Shown here: one piece after another, positions 26,808 through 35,679 of the stretch
Numbering within the stretch: position 1 is the first letter of the stretch
Layout of the letters: every line of letters begins with the position of its first letter
NCBI RefSeq assembly: GCF_934772795.1
Contig: NZ_CAKVMR010000005.1
Span: 1-59,909 of the forward strand
From: an uncultured Holdemanella sp.
Lineage (GTDB): Bacteria; Bacillota_I; Bacilli_A; Erysipelotrichales; Erysipelotrichaceae
Reading direction: 5' to 3'
Length of the DNA stretch: 59,909 bases
Translations under genes and position numbers: made by a program
The notes under the pieces: generated by a model
What the model was told of the DNA's origin: nothing
Seen by the model: only the letters and a program-made list of their open reading frames with translations
The model's database searches: none

Positions 26808-28277
26808 ATGTTACATGTATCAGATTTAATGCGTGAAATGAAATGTGACTGTTTTTGTTGGAACAGTGCCCACAATTCACTTCACCAGGAAAGTTTTTAT
26901 AAAATGGATTGTCCGTTTTCCGATCTATGGAGAAATTATTTAAATGCGAATGAATGCGGCTTAGGCCACTCTATGGATTCAAATGAACAATCTTTACAAT
27001 TATTAGAAGAAAATGAAGTCGTATGTTTTGCACGCTTTGAATATAAGGAGTGTCGTACAAAGATTCCATATCTAAAAAAATTAGAGAATGGATATATGGC
27101 TGTATACCCACATTTAAGTGCCTATCCAAAAGAGAATGAAGCATTGATCATGAAGGTCAATCAAATCATTTTGGCACATTGTGGGGTTCGTGTGGTTGAA
27201 AATCGCATTGTTTATTTAAATAAAGAATATGTTCGCCAGGATGAATTGGATTTAAATGAACTCTTATGTATGAGTGACAAGCTATTCAATAAGCGTAATC
27301 ACTTATCAAAAACAATTGATGAATGCATGGATGAAGTGGATATTGATTTGGATAGTTGGATTGAAAGAACAAAAGAAATTCTAAGTCGACCAAGTGTTAC
27401 GCCAGTTCGTACAAAACAATGTACAGCATTAAGAAGATGCAACTACTATTCTGTATGTTTTGATGAATCCAATGAACCGGACGATTCGATTTTATTCTTT
27501 ACAACCAATCAACATAAGTTAGATGCATATGATCGTGGTATTCGTCATATTCATGAGTTGCCATTGAACCAAATCGAAGGATTCCGGCTTCAATATGCGC
27601 AATATATGGCGAGTAAAACGCAAAAACCATTTATGGATCGTGCAGCCTTACAAGTATGGATGAAACAAATCAAATATCCAATTTCGTATTTAGATTTTGA
27701 ATGGGATACTTTTGCGGTACCACCCTATAAGAATATGAAACCTTTTGATGTATTGTGTTTTCAGTACAGTCTTCATGTTGAAACTTCGGATGGCAATTTA
27801 ACGCATTATAACTTCTTTGAATCTAAAGATTGTCGCCGCCATTTTGTCGAACAATTGATCAAAGACCTTCCTAAAACGGGAACGATTCTTGTTTATAATA
27901 TGGAGGGGGCTGAAAAGCTAAGATTGAAACAATTGGCGAGTCAATTTGAGGAATATAGAGAAGACTTAGAGTCGATTTGTGCAAGAATGGTGGATTTATC
28001 AAAACCATTTGAGGCAGGACTCTACTACAATTCAAAAATGCGCGGGCATTATTCATTGAAGAGTATATTGCCTGTATTCTCAAAAGATGTTTCTTATCAT
28101 GATTTGGATATTCAAAATGGTTTAAATGCCGTATTTGCGTATCGTACATATGATGAGAAGAATGAAGAAGAGAAAAAAGAAGTAAAAGAAGCCATTTCAA
28201 CATATTGTCAGATGGATACATATGCAGAATATGTTGTATTTCATGGCTTGATCAAGGAGGTCGAAAAAGATGCCTAA
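26808..28277 (+). CDS. DUF2779-family protein, predicted nuclease
   Basis: Protein of 489 residues from ATG 26808 (GGTGAAATTTTT upstream). The N-terminal half carries the cysteine-bearing pattern expected of Cas4-like PD-(D/E)XK proteins (KCDCFCWNSAHN and RRCNYYSVC). The C-terminal DUF2779 part has YLDFEWDTFAVPPYKNMKPF, FDVLCFQYSLHV, ILVYNMEGAE and YCQMDTYAEYVV. These carry acidic positions like an RNase H-fold 3'-5' exonuclease. Nuclease activity is inferred from the family, not shown. It overlaps the next gene by 8 bases, so the two are coupled. The WYL regulator is just upstream. Confidence 0.8.
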   Translation: MLHVSDLMREMKCDCFCWNSAHNSLHQESFYKMDCPFSDLWRNYLNANECGLGHSMDSNEQSLQLLEENEVVCFARFEYKECRTKIPYLKKLENGYMAVYPHLSAYPKENEALIMKVNQIILAHCGVRVVENRIVYLNKEYVRQDELDLNELLCMSDKLFNKRNHLSKTIDECMDEVDIDLDSWIERTKEILSRPSVTPVRTKQCTALRRCNYYSVCFDESNEPDDSILFFTTNQHKLDAYDRGIRHIHELPLNQIEGFRLQYAQYMASKTQKPFMDRAALQVWMKQIKYPISYLDFEWDTFAVPPYKNMKPFDVLCFQYSLHVETSDGNLTHYNFFESKDCRRHFVEQLIKDLPKTGTILVYNMEGAEKLRLKQLASQFEEYREDLESICARMVDLSKPFEAGLYYNSKMRGHYSLKSILPVFSKDVSYHDLDIQNGLNAVFAYRTYDEKNEEEKKEVKEAISTYCQMDTYAEYVVFHGLIKEVEKDA

Positions 28278-29244
28278 TATTATTACTCATACTTTATTTG
28301 CACAGGAAATTTTTGATAAGGTGGATGAAAATACGCATGATTTATTTGAACCTAGACTTCACTTATTGGAAATTGGTTCAAATGGACCTGACTTTTTGTT
28401 CTTTCATGGTATGAATCCAAAGGATTTCTTTAAAAAGAGTGATTTACGTGTTTCTGGTTCTATGTTTCATGCAGGTCATGTGAATGAATTTTATCAAAAA
28501 GCCTTGATTTCCGTTCGTAATGAAGCCAATGAAGACATTAAAAAAGATATGATGACCTATGTTTGTGGACATTTATGTCACTGGGCATTGGATGCGACAA
28601 GCCATCCATATGTGTTCTATCGTACAGGAACTTGTAAAGGCAAGAGTGCATGGTATCATCATCGTTTTGAATCGTTGATTGATGCGATCATGTTGAAGGT
28701 GAAAAAAGAATGTACGATTGAAGATTTTAAATTCTATGAAATTAGTGATGCATCGAAAGAAGAGGCGCGTGCTATTGCACGTATTTATGTGCCAGCAATC
28801 CGTCAAATTCTAGGCTTTCAAATCAAACCACACCAGATCATGGAAAGCTTAAAGGATTGGCATTTTATAGAATCCTTATTCTATGATGCTTCTGGAGATA
28901 AGTTAAAGGCACTTCAAACATTAGAGACTTTCACAAAAGCCTACAATTCATTGTCTGGATATATCGTACCAAATGAGCCGGATGATCCATATGATGTGAT
29001 GAATTTATTACATACTCGTTGGGTGCATCCAAGTGATGATACGTTTGTTTCAACAGAGAGTTTCTTTGACTTATACGATAAAGCACAGCTTCTTGCGATG
29101 GAGGCCATTCGCTTATTCTTAGCGGCGTGTGAAAATCCAGATTTAGATGGCGACTTATTAAATTTGATTAAAGATCGAAACTATAATTTGGGTACAAATG
29201 ATCACAAGGAAATGACAAATTTTGATTTAATTTGGGAAAAATAG
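28270..29244 (+). CDS. Zinc-dependent phospholipase C-like protein
   Basis: Protein of 324 residues with the Zn_dep_PLPC-type N-terminus MPNIITHTLFAQEIF, then IGSNGPDFLFFH, GSMFHAGHVNEF and GHLCHWALDATSHPY. The recurrent His and Asp residues match the trinuclear zinc site of bacterial phospholipase C/S1-P1 nuclease folds. There is no signal peptide, so it acts in the cytoplasm if active. RBS AAGGAGG lies inside the DUF2779 gene. A phospholipase function is a family guess; many such proteins are uncharacterised. Confidence 0.8.
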   Translation: MPNIITHTLFAQEIFDKVDENTHDLFEPRLHLLEIGSNGPDFLFFHGMNPKDFFKKSDLRVSGSMFHAGHVNEFYQKALISVRNEANEDIKKDMMTYVCGHLCHWALDATSHPYVFYRTGTCKGKSAWYHHRFESLIDAIMLKVKKECTIEDFKFYEISDASKEEARAIARIYVPAIRQILGFQIKPHQIMESLKDWHFIESLFYDASGDKLKALQTLETFTKAYNSLSGYIVPNEPDDPYDVMNLLHTRWVHPSDDTFVSTESFFDLYDKAQLLAMEAIRLFLAACENPDLDGDLLNLIKDRNYNLGTNDHKEMTNFDLIWEK

Positions 29245-29253
29245 GTGGAAGGG

Positions 29254-29282
29254 TTTACAAGTTTACAAATTAGGCGTATTAT
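29254..29282 (+). promoter_or_regulatory. Promoter of candidate small RNA
   Basis: -35 TTTACA (29254-29259) and -10 TATTAT (29277-29282) with the ideal 17-base spacer. The next open reading frame with a ribosome binding site starts more than 200 bases away, behind a terminator. Confidence 0.65.
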
Positions 29283-29287
29283 AAAGA

Positions 29288-29420
29288 CGGTAAGAGAGAG
29301 AAAGTATGGCTCACCTTTCGACTCAATATCCATCTTGTGTGTATATATCCTTCCTTAAAACACATAAGAAATTACTTTATCGATCCTTTCGATGAGAGAA
29401 AGCACTTCGGTGCTTTTTTT
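29288..29420 (+). ncRNA. Candidate small RNA upstream of efp
   Basis: About 130 nt bounded by a good promoter and an intrinsic terminator, without an open frame of note. Predicted hairpins: GAGAGAAAG with CTTTCGACTC; CTTGTGTG (29334-29341) with CACATAAG (29361-29368); ATCGA with TCGAT (29379-29393); then the terminator stem. It matches no riboswitch or housekeeping RNA that I recognise (no T-box GGTGG, no GEMM core). It could be a free RNA or an efp leader, but efp seems to have its own promoter. Confidence 0.55.
29399..29420 (+). terminator. Terminator of candidate small RNA
   Basis: AAAGCAC pairs with GTGCTTT over a stable TTCG tetraloop and is followed by a long T-run. Confidence 0.85.
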
Positions 29421-29427
29421 CTTTTTC

Positions 29428-29455
29428 TTGACAATTTTTTTGCGTGATATAAAAT
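29428..29455 (+). promoter_or_regulatory. efp promoter
   Basis: -35 TTGACA (29428-29433) and -10 TAAAAT (29450-29455), 16 bases apart, immediately after the small RNA terminator and 40 bases before the efp start codon. Confidence 0.65.
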
Positions 29456-29495
29456 AATTTAGGTTATACATACAATTTAAAAGGAGTTAATAAAC

Positions 29496-30056
29496 ATGAT
29501 TAGTTCAAATGATTTAAAACCAGGTCTTACAATTTTAGTCGATGGCGAAATCTATACAGTTTTAGAAGCATCCCAAAATAAAACAGCTCGTAGTGCCATG
29601 GTTGTTAAGGCAAAAGTTCGTAATATTCGTACTGGAAGTAATGTTGAATTGTCTTGGGGTGGTGGCGAAAAGGTTGAACCAGCTCAGATTGAAAAAAGAG
29701 AAATGCAGTACTTATATGATACAGATGATGCTATGGTATTTATGGACAATGAAACATATGACCAGGTTGAAATTCCTATGGATCGTTTAAAATGGGAAAG
29801 AAACTTTATTGTTCCAAATTCAAACGTAAACATTTCTAGCTATGAAGGTGAAATCTTAGGTGTTATTTTACCGGATAAGGCAACATTAAAAATCGTTGAA
29901 TGCGAACAGGCCGTAAAGGGTGATACAGCTACTAGTGCAAGTAAAAATGCGGTATTAGAAACTGGATTAGAAGTTAAAGTTCCTTTATTCATCAACCAAG
30001 ATGAAATGATCGTTGTCAACACAAACGACGGAAAATATTCAGGACGTGCAAAATAG
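29496..30056 (+). CDS. efp: Elongation factor P with Arg at the tip position
   Basis: EF-P, 186 residues, binds stalled ribosomes at polyproline stretches. The KOW-like N-terminal domain and two OB domains are intact (LKPGLTILVDGEIYTVLEA, then IRTGSNVELSW and later NDGKYSGRAK). The modification loop reads NKTARSAM where PGKGQAF or PGKGAAF is usual, which puts Arg32 where most relatives have Lys. Arg32 EF-Ps in Pseudomonas and Neisseria are rhamnosylated by EarP, but no earP gene lies in this window. RBS AAAGGAG. It ends at a terminator. Confidence 0.95.
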   Translation: MISSNDLKPGLTILVDGEIYTVLEASQNKTARSAMVVKAKVRNIRTGSNVELSWGGGEKVEPAQIEKREMQYLYDTDDAMVFMDNETYDQVEIPMDRLKWERNFIVPNSNVNISSYEGEILGVILPDKATLKIVECEQAVKGDTATSASKNAVLETGLEVKVPLFINQDEMIVVNTNDGKYSGRAK

Positions 30057-30080
30057 GCAATCGCCTATTTTTCTTTTTTT
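30051..30080 (+). terminator. efp terminator
   Basis: AAATAGGC pairs with GCCTATTT over AATC and is followed by TTCTTTTTTT; the efp stop codon lies in the stem. A TATAAT at 30092-30097 may be the -10 of the next gene. Confidence 0.8.
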
Positions 30081-30122
30081 GCGAGATAGTGTATAATAGT
30101 AAGGAATGTTTAGGAGGTACTT

Positions 30123-30887
30123 ATGACTCAACTTTCAAGAAAACAAAAGTATCAAGAACTTAGAGATCGTTTAGATGAAGAAACAACGGCTGCTCAAGCG
30201 CAGCCAGTGAAACTACAAAGATTATCGCGCGTAGATAGTGGCTCACATGCCAACAAACCATTGTATCCACATGATACAGTGCGTGTTTCGCCTACTGTAA
30301 AAGAAATGCCTACATCTCCAGTGATGGAAGATCTACTTGGAGAAGTGAAACAATATAATATTGATAATGGAAACCGTATCACAGATGATACGCAGATCAA
30401 TATTTTAAAACAGTTAGACACAACAAGCAGTGATACAATGAAGAGAAATCAACATGTGATTCCTATGGATACAGATGATGAAGATCTAGGCTCAACAATG
30501 AAGATTTCAAAACCAAGACCGACAATCACTCGTCAAGAGCCTAAGGAAGAAAAAATCGTTCTTACAAGTCAGGATGTAGAGGATGTTAAAAAGCCAGTGG
30601 ATGATGAATTGGATTTGATGTATCTTTCTCATGATGATTTTGATAAAACGGAAGAACAGCCTAAAAAGGATAAGAAGAAAAAGTCAAAGCGCAAAAAAGA
30701 AAAGCGTGATGAACTTGAATCTATGCCTAGCGCAAAAATGCGTATGAAAACTTCGGATTTTGAAAAGGCTAGCAGCCATAAAGAAAAGAAGAGTTCAGAA
30801 ATCGTATTGAATGTCGTATTAGCTGTATTGATTTTAGCTTTAGTTGCGATCATCGGCTATTTAGTATGGACATTTAAGAATATTTAA
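30123..30887 (+). CDS. Tail-anchored, charged protein of unknown function
   Basis: Protein of 254 residues with a long hydrophilic, probably disordered stretch rich in Asp, Glu, Lys and Thr and a single membrane segment at the extreme C-terminus (about 230-250, IVLNVVLAVLILALVAIIGY). A Lys-rich block (KKDKKKKSKRKKEKRDE) sits before the membrane helix. No known domain. RBS AGGAGGTACTT is strong. It lies at the head of the cmk-der-gpsA-HU run and its stop is 11 bases before the cmk start, so it may belong to that transcript. Confidence 0.75.
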   Translation: MTQLSRKQKYQELRDRLDEETTAAQAQPVKLQRLSRVDSGSHANKPLYPHDTVRVSPTVKEMPTSPVMEDLLGEVKQYNIDNGNRITDDTQINILKQLDTTSSDTMKRNQHVIPMDTDDEDLGSTMKISKPRPTITRQEPKEEKIVLTSQDVEDVKKPVDDELDLMYLSHDDFDKTEEQPKKDKKKKSKRKKEKRDELESMPSAKMRMKTSDFEKASSHKEKKSSEIVLNVVLAVLILALVAIIGYLVWTFKNI

Positions 30888-30898
30888 TGAGGATGGAC

Positions 30899-31549
30899 AT
30901 GAAAAAAATTAATATTGCGATTGATGGCCCTAGTGGGGTCGGTAAAAGTACGATTGCGGATATTGTTGCAGAAAAGTTGAATATGCGACACTTAGATACG
31001 GGTGCTATGTATCGTTGTGTGGCATATAAGACATTAAAAGATGGAGTTAATATTCAAGATGAAAAGGCAATGAGTGATTTAATGGATTCCATTGATATTC
31101 ATTTTGATGAAGACAACCATGTATATTTAGATGGGGAAGATGTATCTAAAGAAATTCGTATGAACAATGTATCTATGCAGGCAAGTAAAACGAGTCAGCT
31201 TGGTATTGTGCGTAAAAAATTAGTGAATCTTCAACAAAAAGTATGTGCCAATAAAGGCTTTATTGTAGATGGTAGAGACATTTGTTCCGTTGTTTTGCCA
31301 GATGCAGAAGTAAAGATCTTTATGAGTGCATCGAGTAAGGCTAGAGCCCAAAGAAGATATGATGAATATATTTCAAAGGGAATCGAAGCCGATTATGAAA
31401 CGATCTATCAGGATATTGTCGCAAGAGACTATCAGGATACGCATCGTGAAATTTCGCCTTTAGTAAAAACAGAGGATGCGATTGAAATTGATACTTCTGA
31501 TTTAACAATTGATGAAGTCGTTTCAAGAGTATTAGATATAGTTGGATAA
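30899..31549 (+). CDS. cmk: Cytidylate kinase
   Basis: Phosphorylates CMP and dCMP using ATP. 216 residues from ATG 30899, preceded by TGAGGAT at proper spacing; two earlier in-frame ATGs lack spacing. The P-loop is IAIDGPSGVGKST, then HLDTGAMYRCVA, VDGRDICSVVLPDAEVKIF (CMP-binding) and the LID region RAQRRYDEY. Gene order cmk-der is common in Bacillota. Complete and typical. Confidence 0.96.
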   Translation: MKKINIAIDGPSGVGKSTIADIVAEKLNMRHLDTGAMYRCVAYKTLKDGVNIQDEKAMSDLMDSIDIHFDEDNHVYLDGEDVSKEIRMNNVSMQASKTSQLGIVRKKLVNLQQKVCANKGFIVDGRDICSVVLPDAEVKIFMSASSKARAQRRYDEYISKGIEADYETIYQDIVARDYQDTHREISPLVKTEDAIEIDTSDLTIDEVVSRVLDIVG

Positions 31550-31569
31550 TGTAGAAAGGGGACCACAAT

Positions 31570-32874
31570 ATGATTCGAGGTACTGTGGCCATCGTAGGTC
31601 GGCCAAACGTCGGAAAATCAACGATATTCAATCGTTTGATTGGACAAAGAAAAAGCATTGTAGATGATACACCCGGAGTAACAAGAGATAGAATTTATGG
31701 TGAAGTGGAATGGCTGACACAAACTTTTCGCTTGATCGATACGGGTGGTATTCAAATTGAGGACCAGGCATTTGCCCAGGAAATCAATATGCAGGTAGAT
31801 ATTGCGATTGAGGAAGCGGATGTCATTATTTTCTTAACTTCTGCCAAAGAAGGAGTCATGACAGATGATACGATCATCGCAAGAAAGCTGCAAAAGTGTA
31901 AAAAGCCAGTGATTTTAGCTTGCAACAAAGTGGACAATCCAGAAATGCAGATGAATGTATATGAATTCTATGCATTAGGTCTTGGAGATCCAATTGCGAT
32001 TAGTGGTGCACACGGCATTGGACTAGGAGACTTGTTGGATGTCGTGATGGAAAAACTTCCAGAAAAAGACATCGCTCCATATGAAGGAATCACTTCATTC
32101 TGTTGTATTGGTCGTCCTAATGTTGGTAAATCAAGTTTAGTCAATTCCATCTTAAAAGAAGATCGTGTAATTGTATCCAATGTAGAAGGCACTACGCGAG
32201 ATGCGATCGATACGCCATTCTTTGTGGATGACAAAGAATATATGATCATTGATACGGCAGGTATTCGTAAAAAGGGTAAGATCTATGAAAATATTGAAAA
32301 ATATTCAATCTTACGTGCTTTAAGTGCCATTGATCGTAGTAATGTCGTATTATTCTTGATTGATGGTGAAAAGGGGATTCGTGATCAAGATAAGCACGTA
32401 GCAGGTCTTGCACATGATGCAGGTAAAGGTGTTATCATTGTCTACAATAAGTGGGATACTGTTGAAAAAGATGAGAAGACCATGGCTAAGATCGAAAAGG
32501 AAATTCGTGCTCAATTCTTGTATTTGAATTATGCACCAATTGCGTTTACTTCTGCACTGACAGGAAGTAAAGTGAATCAATTGATTCCTTTGATTGATCA
32601 AGTACATGATGCATGTACATTACGTATTCCAACCAATGTATTAAATGATGTTATTTTGGATGCACAGATGATGAATCCGGCAAAACCTCACTTGGGAAAA
32701 CAATTAAAGATTTATTATGCGAGCCAAGTTGCGGTTGAGCCACCAACAATTGTCTTATTCGTCAATGATCCAGAATTATTGCATTTTAGTTATGCTCGTT
32801 ATATTGAAAATAAATTAAGAGAAGCATTTGGCTTTACGGGAACTCCAATTAAGATTTTGGCTCGTAAACGCTAA
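31570..32874 (+). CDS. der: Ribosome-assembly GTPase Der (EngA)
   Basis: Double-GTPase needed for 50S ribosome assembly, 434 residues. The first G domain has GRPNVGKST, DTPGVTRD, DTGG and NKVD. The second has GRPNVGKSS, VEGTTRDAID, DTAGIRKKG and NKWD. A KH-like C-terminal domain ends KILARKR. RBS AAAGGGG. It follows cmk by 20 bases and precedes gpsA by 16. Confidence 0.97.
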   Translation: MIRGTVAIVGRPNVGKSTIFNRLIGQRKSIVDDTPGVTRDRIYGEVEWLTQTFRLIDTGGIQIEDQAFAQEINMQVDIAIEEADVIIFLTSAKEGVMTDDTIIARKLQKCKKPVILACNKVDNPEMQMNVYEFYALGLGDPIAISGAHGIGLGDLLDVVMEKLPEKDIAPYEGITSFCCIGRPNVGKSSLVNSILKEDRVIVSNVEGTTRDAIDTPFFVDDKEYMIIDTAGIRKKGKIYENIEKYSILRALSAIDRSNVVLFLIDGEKGIRDQDKHVAGLAHDAGKGVIIVYNKWDTVEKDEKTMAKIEKEIRAQFLYLNYAPIAFTSALTGSKVNQLIPLIDQVHDACTLRIPTNVLNDVILDAQMMNPAKPHLGKQLKIYYASQVAVEPPTIVLFVNDPELLHFSYARYIENKLREAFGFTGTPIKILARKR

Positions 32875-32890
32875 TAGTAAGGAGTTAAAT

Positions 32891-33886
32891 ATGCGTACAG
32901 TTGTGATTGGTAGTGGAAGCTGGGGTACAGCTTTAGCTCAAGTATTACAAGATAATCATCAAGAAGTTTTAGTGTATGGTGTTGCAGAAGCTGAAGTTAA
33001 TGATATTAATGAAAATCATAAAAACTCAAAATATTTTGGAGATGTTGAATTAAATCCAGAATTAAAGGCAACAACCGATATTCAATGTGTCAAAGGTGCT
33101 GATATTGTATTGTTGGCAGTACCAACAATTGCGATTGATCCAATTTGTCACCAAATCAATGATATCTTAGATAAAAAGACAATTATTATAAACGTTTCTA
33201 AGGGATTCCACCCAGAAACAAATGAAAGAATGTCTGAAGTGATTCGTCGTTGTATTGATGAAGATAAATTAAGCTCAGTTGTAAGTTTAATTGGTCCAAG
33301 TCATGCAGAAGAAGTTGTCATTCGTTTATTAACTACTATTGATGCGATCAGTTTAAACAATGAGGATGCCGTAGCTGTTCAAAACTTATTCTCAAATCAA
33401 TACCTACGTATTTATACAGGAAATGATGAGATTGGTTCTGAACTTGGTGTAGCCATTAAAAACGTTATGGCTATCGCATCAGGTATCTTATCTGGTTTAG
33501 GCTATCAAGATAATACGCGTGCAGCTTTGATTACACGTGGATTACAGGAAATGATTCGTTATGGTGTTCATTTTGGTGGGCAACAAAAAACATTCATGGG
33601 TCTAACTGGTATTGGAGACTTGATTGTAACTTGTACGAGTGTACATTCTCGTAACTTTGAAGCGGGTTATCAAATTGGAAAAGAGAATTCGGTTGAAAAC
33701 TTCTTTAAGAACAACACAAAAACAGTAGAAGGTGTTCGTACCGCAAAAATCGTTCATCGTGTTGCGAAAGAAAATGGTATTGATATGCCAATTTGTGAAG
33801 AAGTTTACCAAATTTTATACAATGGAAAACTTCCAAGTGATTGTGCACAAGATTTAATGATTAGAGATTTAAAGAAGGAATTTTAA
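32891..33886 (+). CDS. gpsA: Glycerol-3-phosphate dehydrogenase [NAD(P)+]
   Basis: Makes sn-glycerol 3-phosphate for phospholipids and lipoteichoic acid. 331 residues from ATG 32891, placed 8 bases after TAAGGAG. The Rossmann motif is VIGSGSWGTALAQ (GxGxxG). Further landmarks are LIGPSHAEEVV, the catalytic Lys in GVAIKNVMAIASG, and GLTGIGDLIVTCTS. Usual family length. It is one base from the HU gene. Confidence 0.96.
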   Translation: MRTVVIGSGSWGTALAQVLQDNHQEVLVYGVAEAEVNDINENHKNSKYFGDVELNPELKATTDIQCVKGADIVLLAVPTIAIDPICHQINDILDKKTIIINVSKGFHPETNERMSEVIRRCIDEDKLSSVVSLIGPSHAEEVVIRLLTTIDAISLNNEDAVAVQNLFSNQYLRIYTGNDEIGSELGVAIKNVMAIASGILSGLGYQDNTRAALITRGLQEMIRYGVHFGGQQKTFMGLTGIGDLIVTCTSVHSRNFEAGYQIGKENSVENFFKNNTKTVEGVRTAKIVHRVAKENGIDMPICEEVYQILYNGKLPSDCAQDLMIRDLKKEF

Positions 33887-33887
33887 T

Positions 33888-34175
33888 ATGGGTAAGTATG
33901 TAAATAAAGAGTCTTTAACACAGGCTTTATCAATCAATTTAAATTTGTCTAAAAAAGACGCAGCATTTGCGGTAGACTTGATTTTTAATGAAATGAGTGA
34001 TGCCTTGGCAAATGATGGTCATGTAGATATCACAGCTTTTGGTAAGTTTGAAATTTTTGATCGTAAATCAAGAATGGGAATCAATCCAGTCACAAAAGAA
34101 AGAATGATGATTCCGGCTACAAAACTTCCAAAGTTCCGTCCAAGCCAGACTTTAAAGAATAAGTGCAACAAATAG
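33888..34175 (+). CDS. hup: HU-family DNA-binding protein
   Basis: Histone-like protein of 95 residues. It has the N-terminal helical dimer region (NKESLTQALSINLNLSKKDA) and the DNA-binding arm (KSRMGINPVTKERMMIPATK) ending in the PKFRPSQTLK motif. RBS AGAAGGA. It is co-transcribed with gpsA. A perfect palindrome at its end is the operon terminator. Confidence 0.95.
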   Translation: MGKYVNKESLTQALSINLNLSKKDAAFAVDLIFNEMSDALANDGHVDITAFGKFEIFDRKSRMGINPVTKERMMIPATKLPKFRPSQTLKNKCNK

Positions 34176-34194
34176 GTCATATGACCTATTTTTG
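34171..34194 (+). terminator. Terminator of cmk-der-gpsA-HU operon
   Basis: The 20-bp perfect palindrome AATAGGTCATATGACCTATT is followed by TTTG. It overlaps the HU stop codon. Confidence 0.75.
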
Positions 34195-34213
34195 TCTTTA
34201 GAAAGGATTGATT

Positions 34214-35584
34214 ATGAGCTTATTGATTGTGACTTTAGGCTTTACATTAGCTATTTCAAGTAAGTGGGCCTATTCTTATTTTGGTTTATCGAGTTTTGAA
34301 CAAATTGTATATCACATCAAAGTCCCATTGGAGGGAACCAATACGCAATTTATTTTTGGATGGATGAAAAAGTGTTTATTACCTGGTTTTATTTTTGGCC
34401 TGATCTTTAGTTGGACCAATAAAAACATCGCAATTCTCATGCTTTTACTTTGTTGCATATATGGACTTTGTCAGATTCATTTCTTTTCATATGTTTTTAA
34501 CCAATTTAAAAAGACAGATTTCTATGATCGACACTATGTGGAATCTGAAGTTATTTCTCCGGATAAGAAGATGAATTTTATTCATATCTATTTGGAATCA
34601 ATGGAAACAACGTATGCCAAAAAGGAAGATGGGGGCAATGCAGATGAAGATTTATTGCCTTATCTTACCAAGCTTACTAAAGACTCTGTCTCTTTTTCGC
34701 AAAATGAAAAAATAGGAGGGGCTAGAGTCTTAACCGGAACAGGATGGACAACAGGAGGTATAGTGGCGAGTACTTCAGGGCTTCCTTTGATTTTTAGTTT
34801 AAAACATAAATTCTGTAAGGAAAAAGTTCCATTTATGCCTAATGTAAATACGCTTGGAGATATTCTAGAAAAAGATGGATATCATCGTGTCTTTATGATT
34901 GGTTCGGATGCGACATTTGGCGGAAGAAGAAGCTATTTTGATCAACATGGTCATTATGATATACAAGATACAGTATCCTTAAAAGAAGAAGGAATTCTTG
35001 ACAAGGATTATCATGAATTCTGGGGTTTTGAAGATGATAAATTATTTGAATTTGCGAAAGAGAAGATTTTAGATTTATCTCAATCCTCTAAACCTTTTGA
35101 CTTTGAAATGTTGACTGTCGACACGCACCATCCATATGGATATCAATCTAAATCTTGTAAGAATGTATTTAAAGAATCTTTATCGAATTCAATTTTTCAT
35201 ACAGATGAAAATTTAAAAGATTTTATGGAATGGTTGAAGAAACAAGATTTCTACAAAGATACTGTCATTGTGATTCAAGGAGATCATACAAGTATGGCGG
35301 CTGAATATATTCATAATACATATTCCTCAAATTTTGATCGTAGAGTTTGGAATGCGTTTATTCATTCTAAAGTAAAGCCGATAAAAGAAAAGAATCGTGA
35401 CTTTACGACGATGGATTTTTATCCTACAATATTAGCGGCTTTAGGATACAAGATCAAAGGGGATAAATTAGGTCTTGGTACAAATCTATTTAGTGACAAG
35501 CCAACGCTTACAGAAGAAATCGATGCAGATCTTGTTGATCAAGAAATCAAAAGAAAATCAGATCGATATAGGAGGCTCATGTGA
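34214..35584 (+). CDS. LtaS/MdoB-like membrane sulfatase (phosphoglycerol transferase)
   Basis: Membrane protein of about 456 residues with a few N-terminal membrane segments (about 2-95) and an extracytoplasmic sulfatase-fold domain. The motifs IYLESMETTY, GTGWTTGGIVASTSGLP (nucleophile Thr region), GVDG-like phosphatase strands, FDFEMLTVDTHHPYG and VIQGDHTSM match the MdoB/LtaS superfamily. GTGWTxxGxVAS is closest to MdoB/OpgB. These enzymes transfer glycerol phosphate to membrane polymers, and gpsA upstream supplies the precursor. The N-terminal membrane part is shorter than in LtaS. ATG 34214 follows AAAGGA. Confidence 0.85.
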   Translation: MSLLIVTLGFTLAISSKWAYSYFGLSSFEQIVYHIKVPLEGTNTQFIFGWMKKCLLPGFIFGLIFSWTNKNIAILMLLLCCIYGLCQIHFFSYVFNQFKKTDFYDRHYVESEVISPDKKMNFIHIYLESMETTYAKKEDGGNADEDLLPYLTKLTKDSVSFSQNEKIGGARVLTGTGWTTGGIVASTSGLPLIFSLKHKFCKEKVPFMPNVNTLGDILEKDGYHRVFMIGSDATFGGRRSYFDQHGHYDIQDTVSLKEEGILDKDYHEFWGFEDDKLFEFAKEKILDLSQSSKPFDFEMLTVDTHHPYGYQSKSCKNVFKESLSNSIFHTDENLKDFMEWLKKQDFYKDTVIVIQGDHTSMAAEYIHNTYSSNFDRRVWNAFIHSKVKPIKEKNRDFTTMDFYPTILAALGYKIKGDKLGLGTNLFSDKPTLTEEIDADLVDQEIKRKSDRYRRLM

Positions 35585-35679
35585 GAAAAAAATTACGCAG
35601 TTTCATTATTATATTAGTCGTGGCGTTCATCGTTTTCTCGATGCTGATAACGACCTTCATGCAGATGCTACGATTCTAA
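35581..35679 (+). CDS. 32-residue single-pass membrane miniprotein
   Basis: A short reading frame starts at GTG 35581, with AGGAGG five bases upstream, and overlaps the preceding stop by 4 bases. It encodes MRKKLRSFIIILVVAFIVFS followed by MLITTFMQMLRF: a basic N-terminus and one membrane helix. It ends exactly at a terminator. In size and layout it resembles the Prli42-type or DUF4044-type miniproteins of Bacillota, but sequence identity with these is not established. Coupling to the sulfatase gene suggests a subunit or regulator of that enzyme. Confidence 0.7.
   Translation: MRKKLRSFIIILVVAFIVFSMLITTFMQMLRF

Noticed and set aside
29288..29420. T-box, SRP RNA or 6S RNA before efp
   Set aside because: No GGTGG T-box core, no SRP GGTAA-type loop pairing, and too short for 6S.
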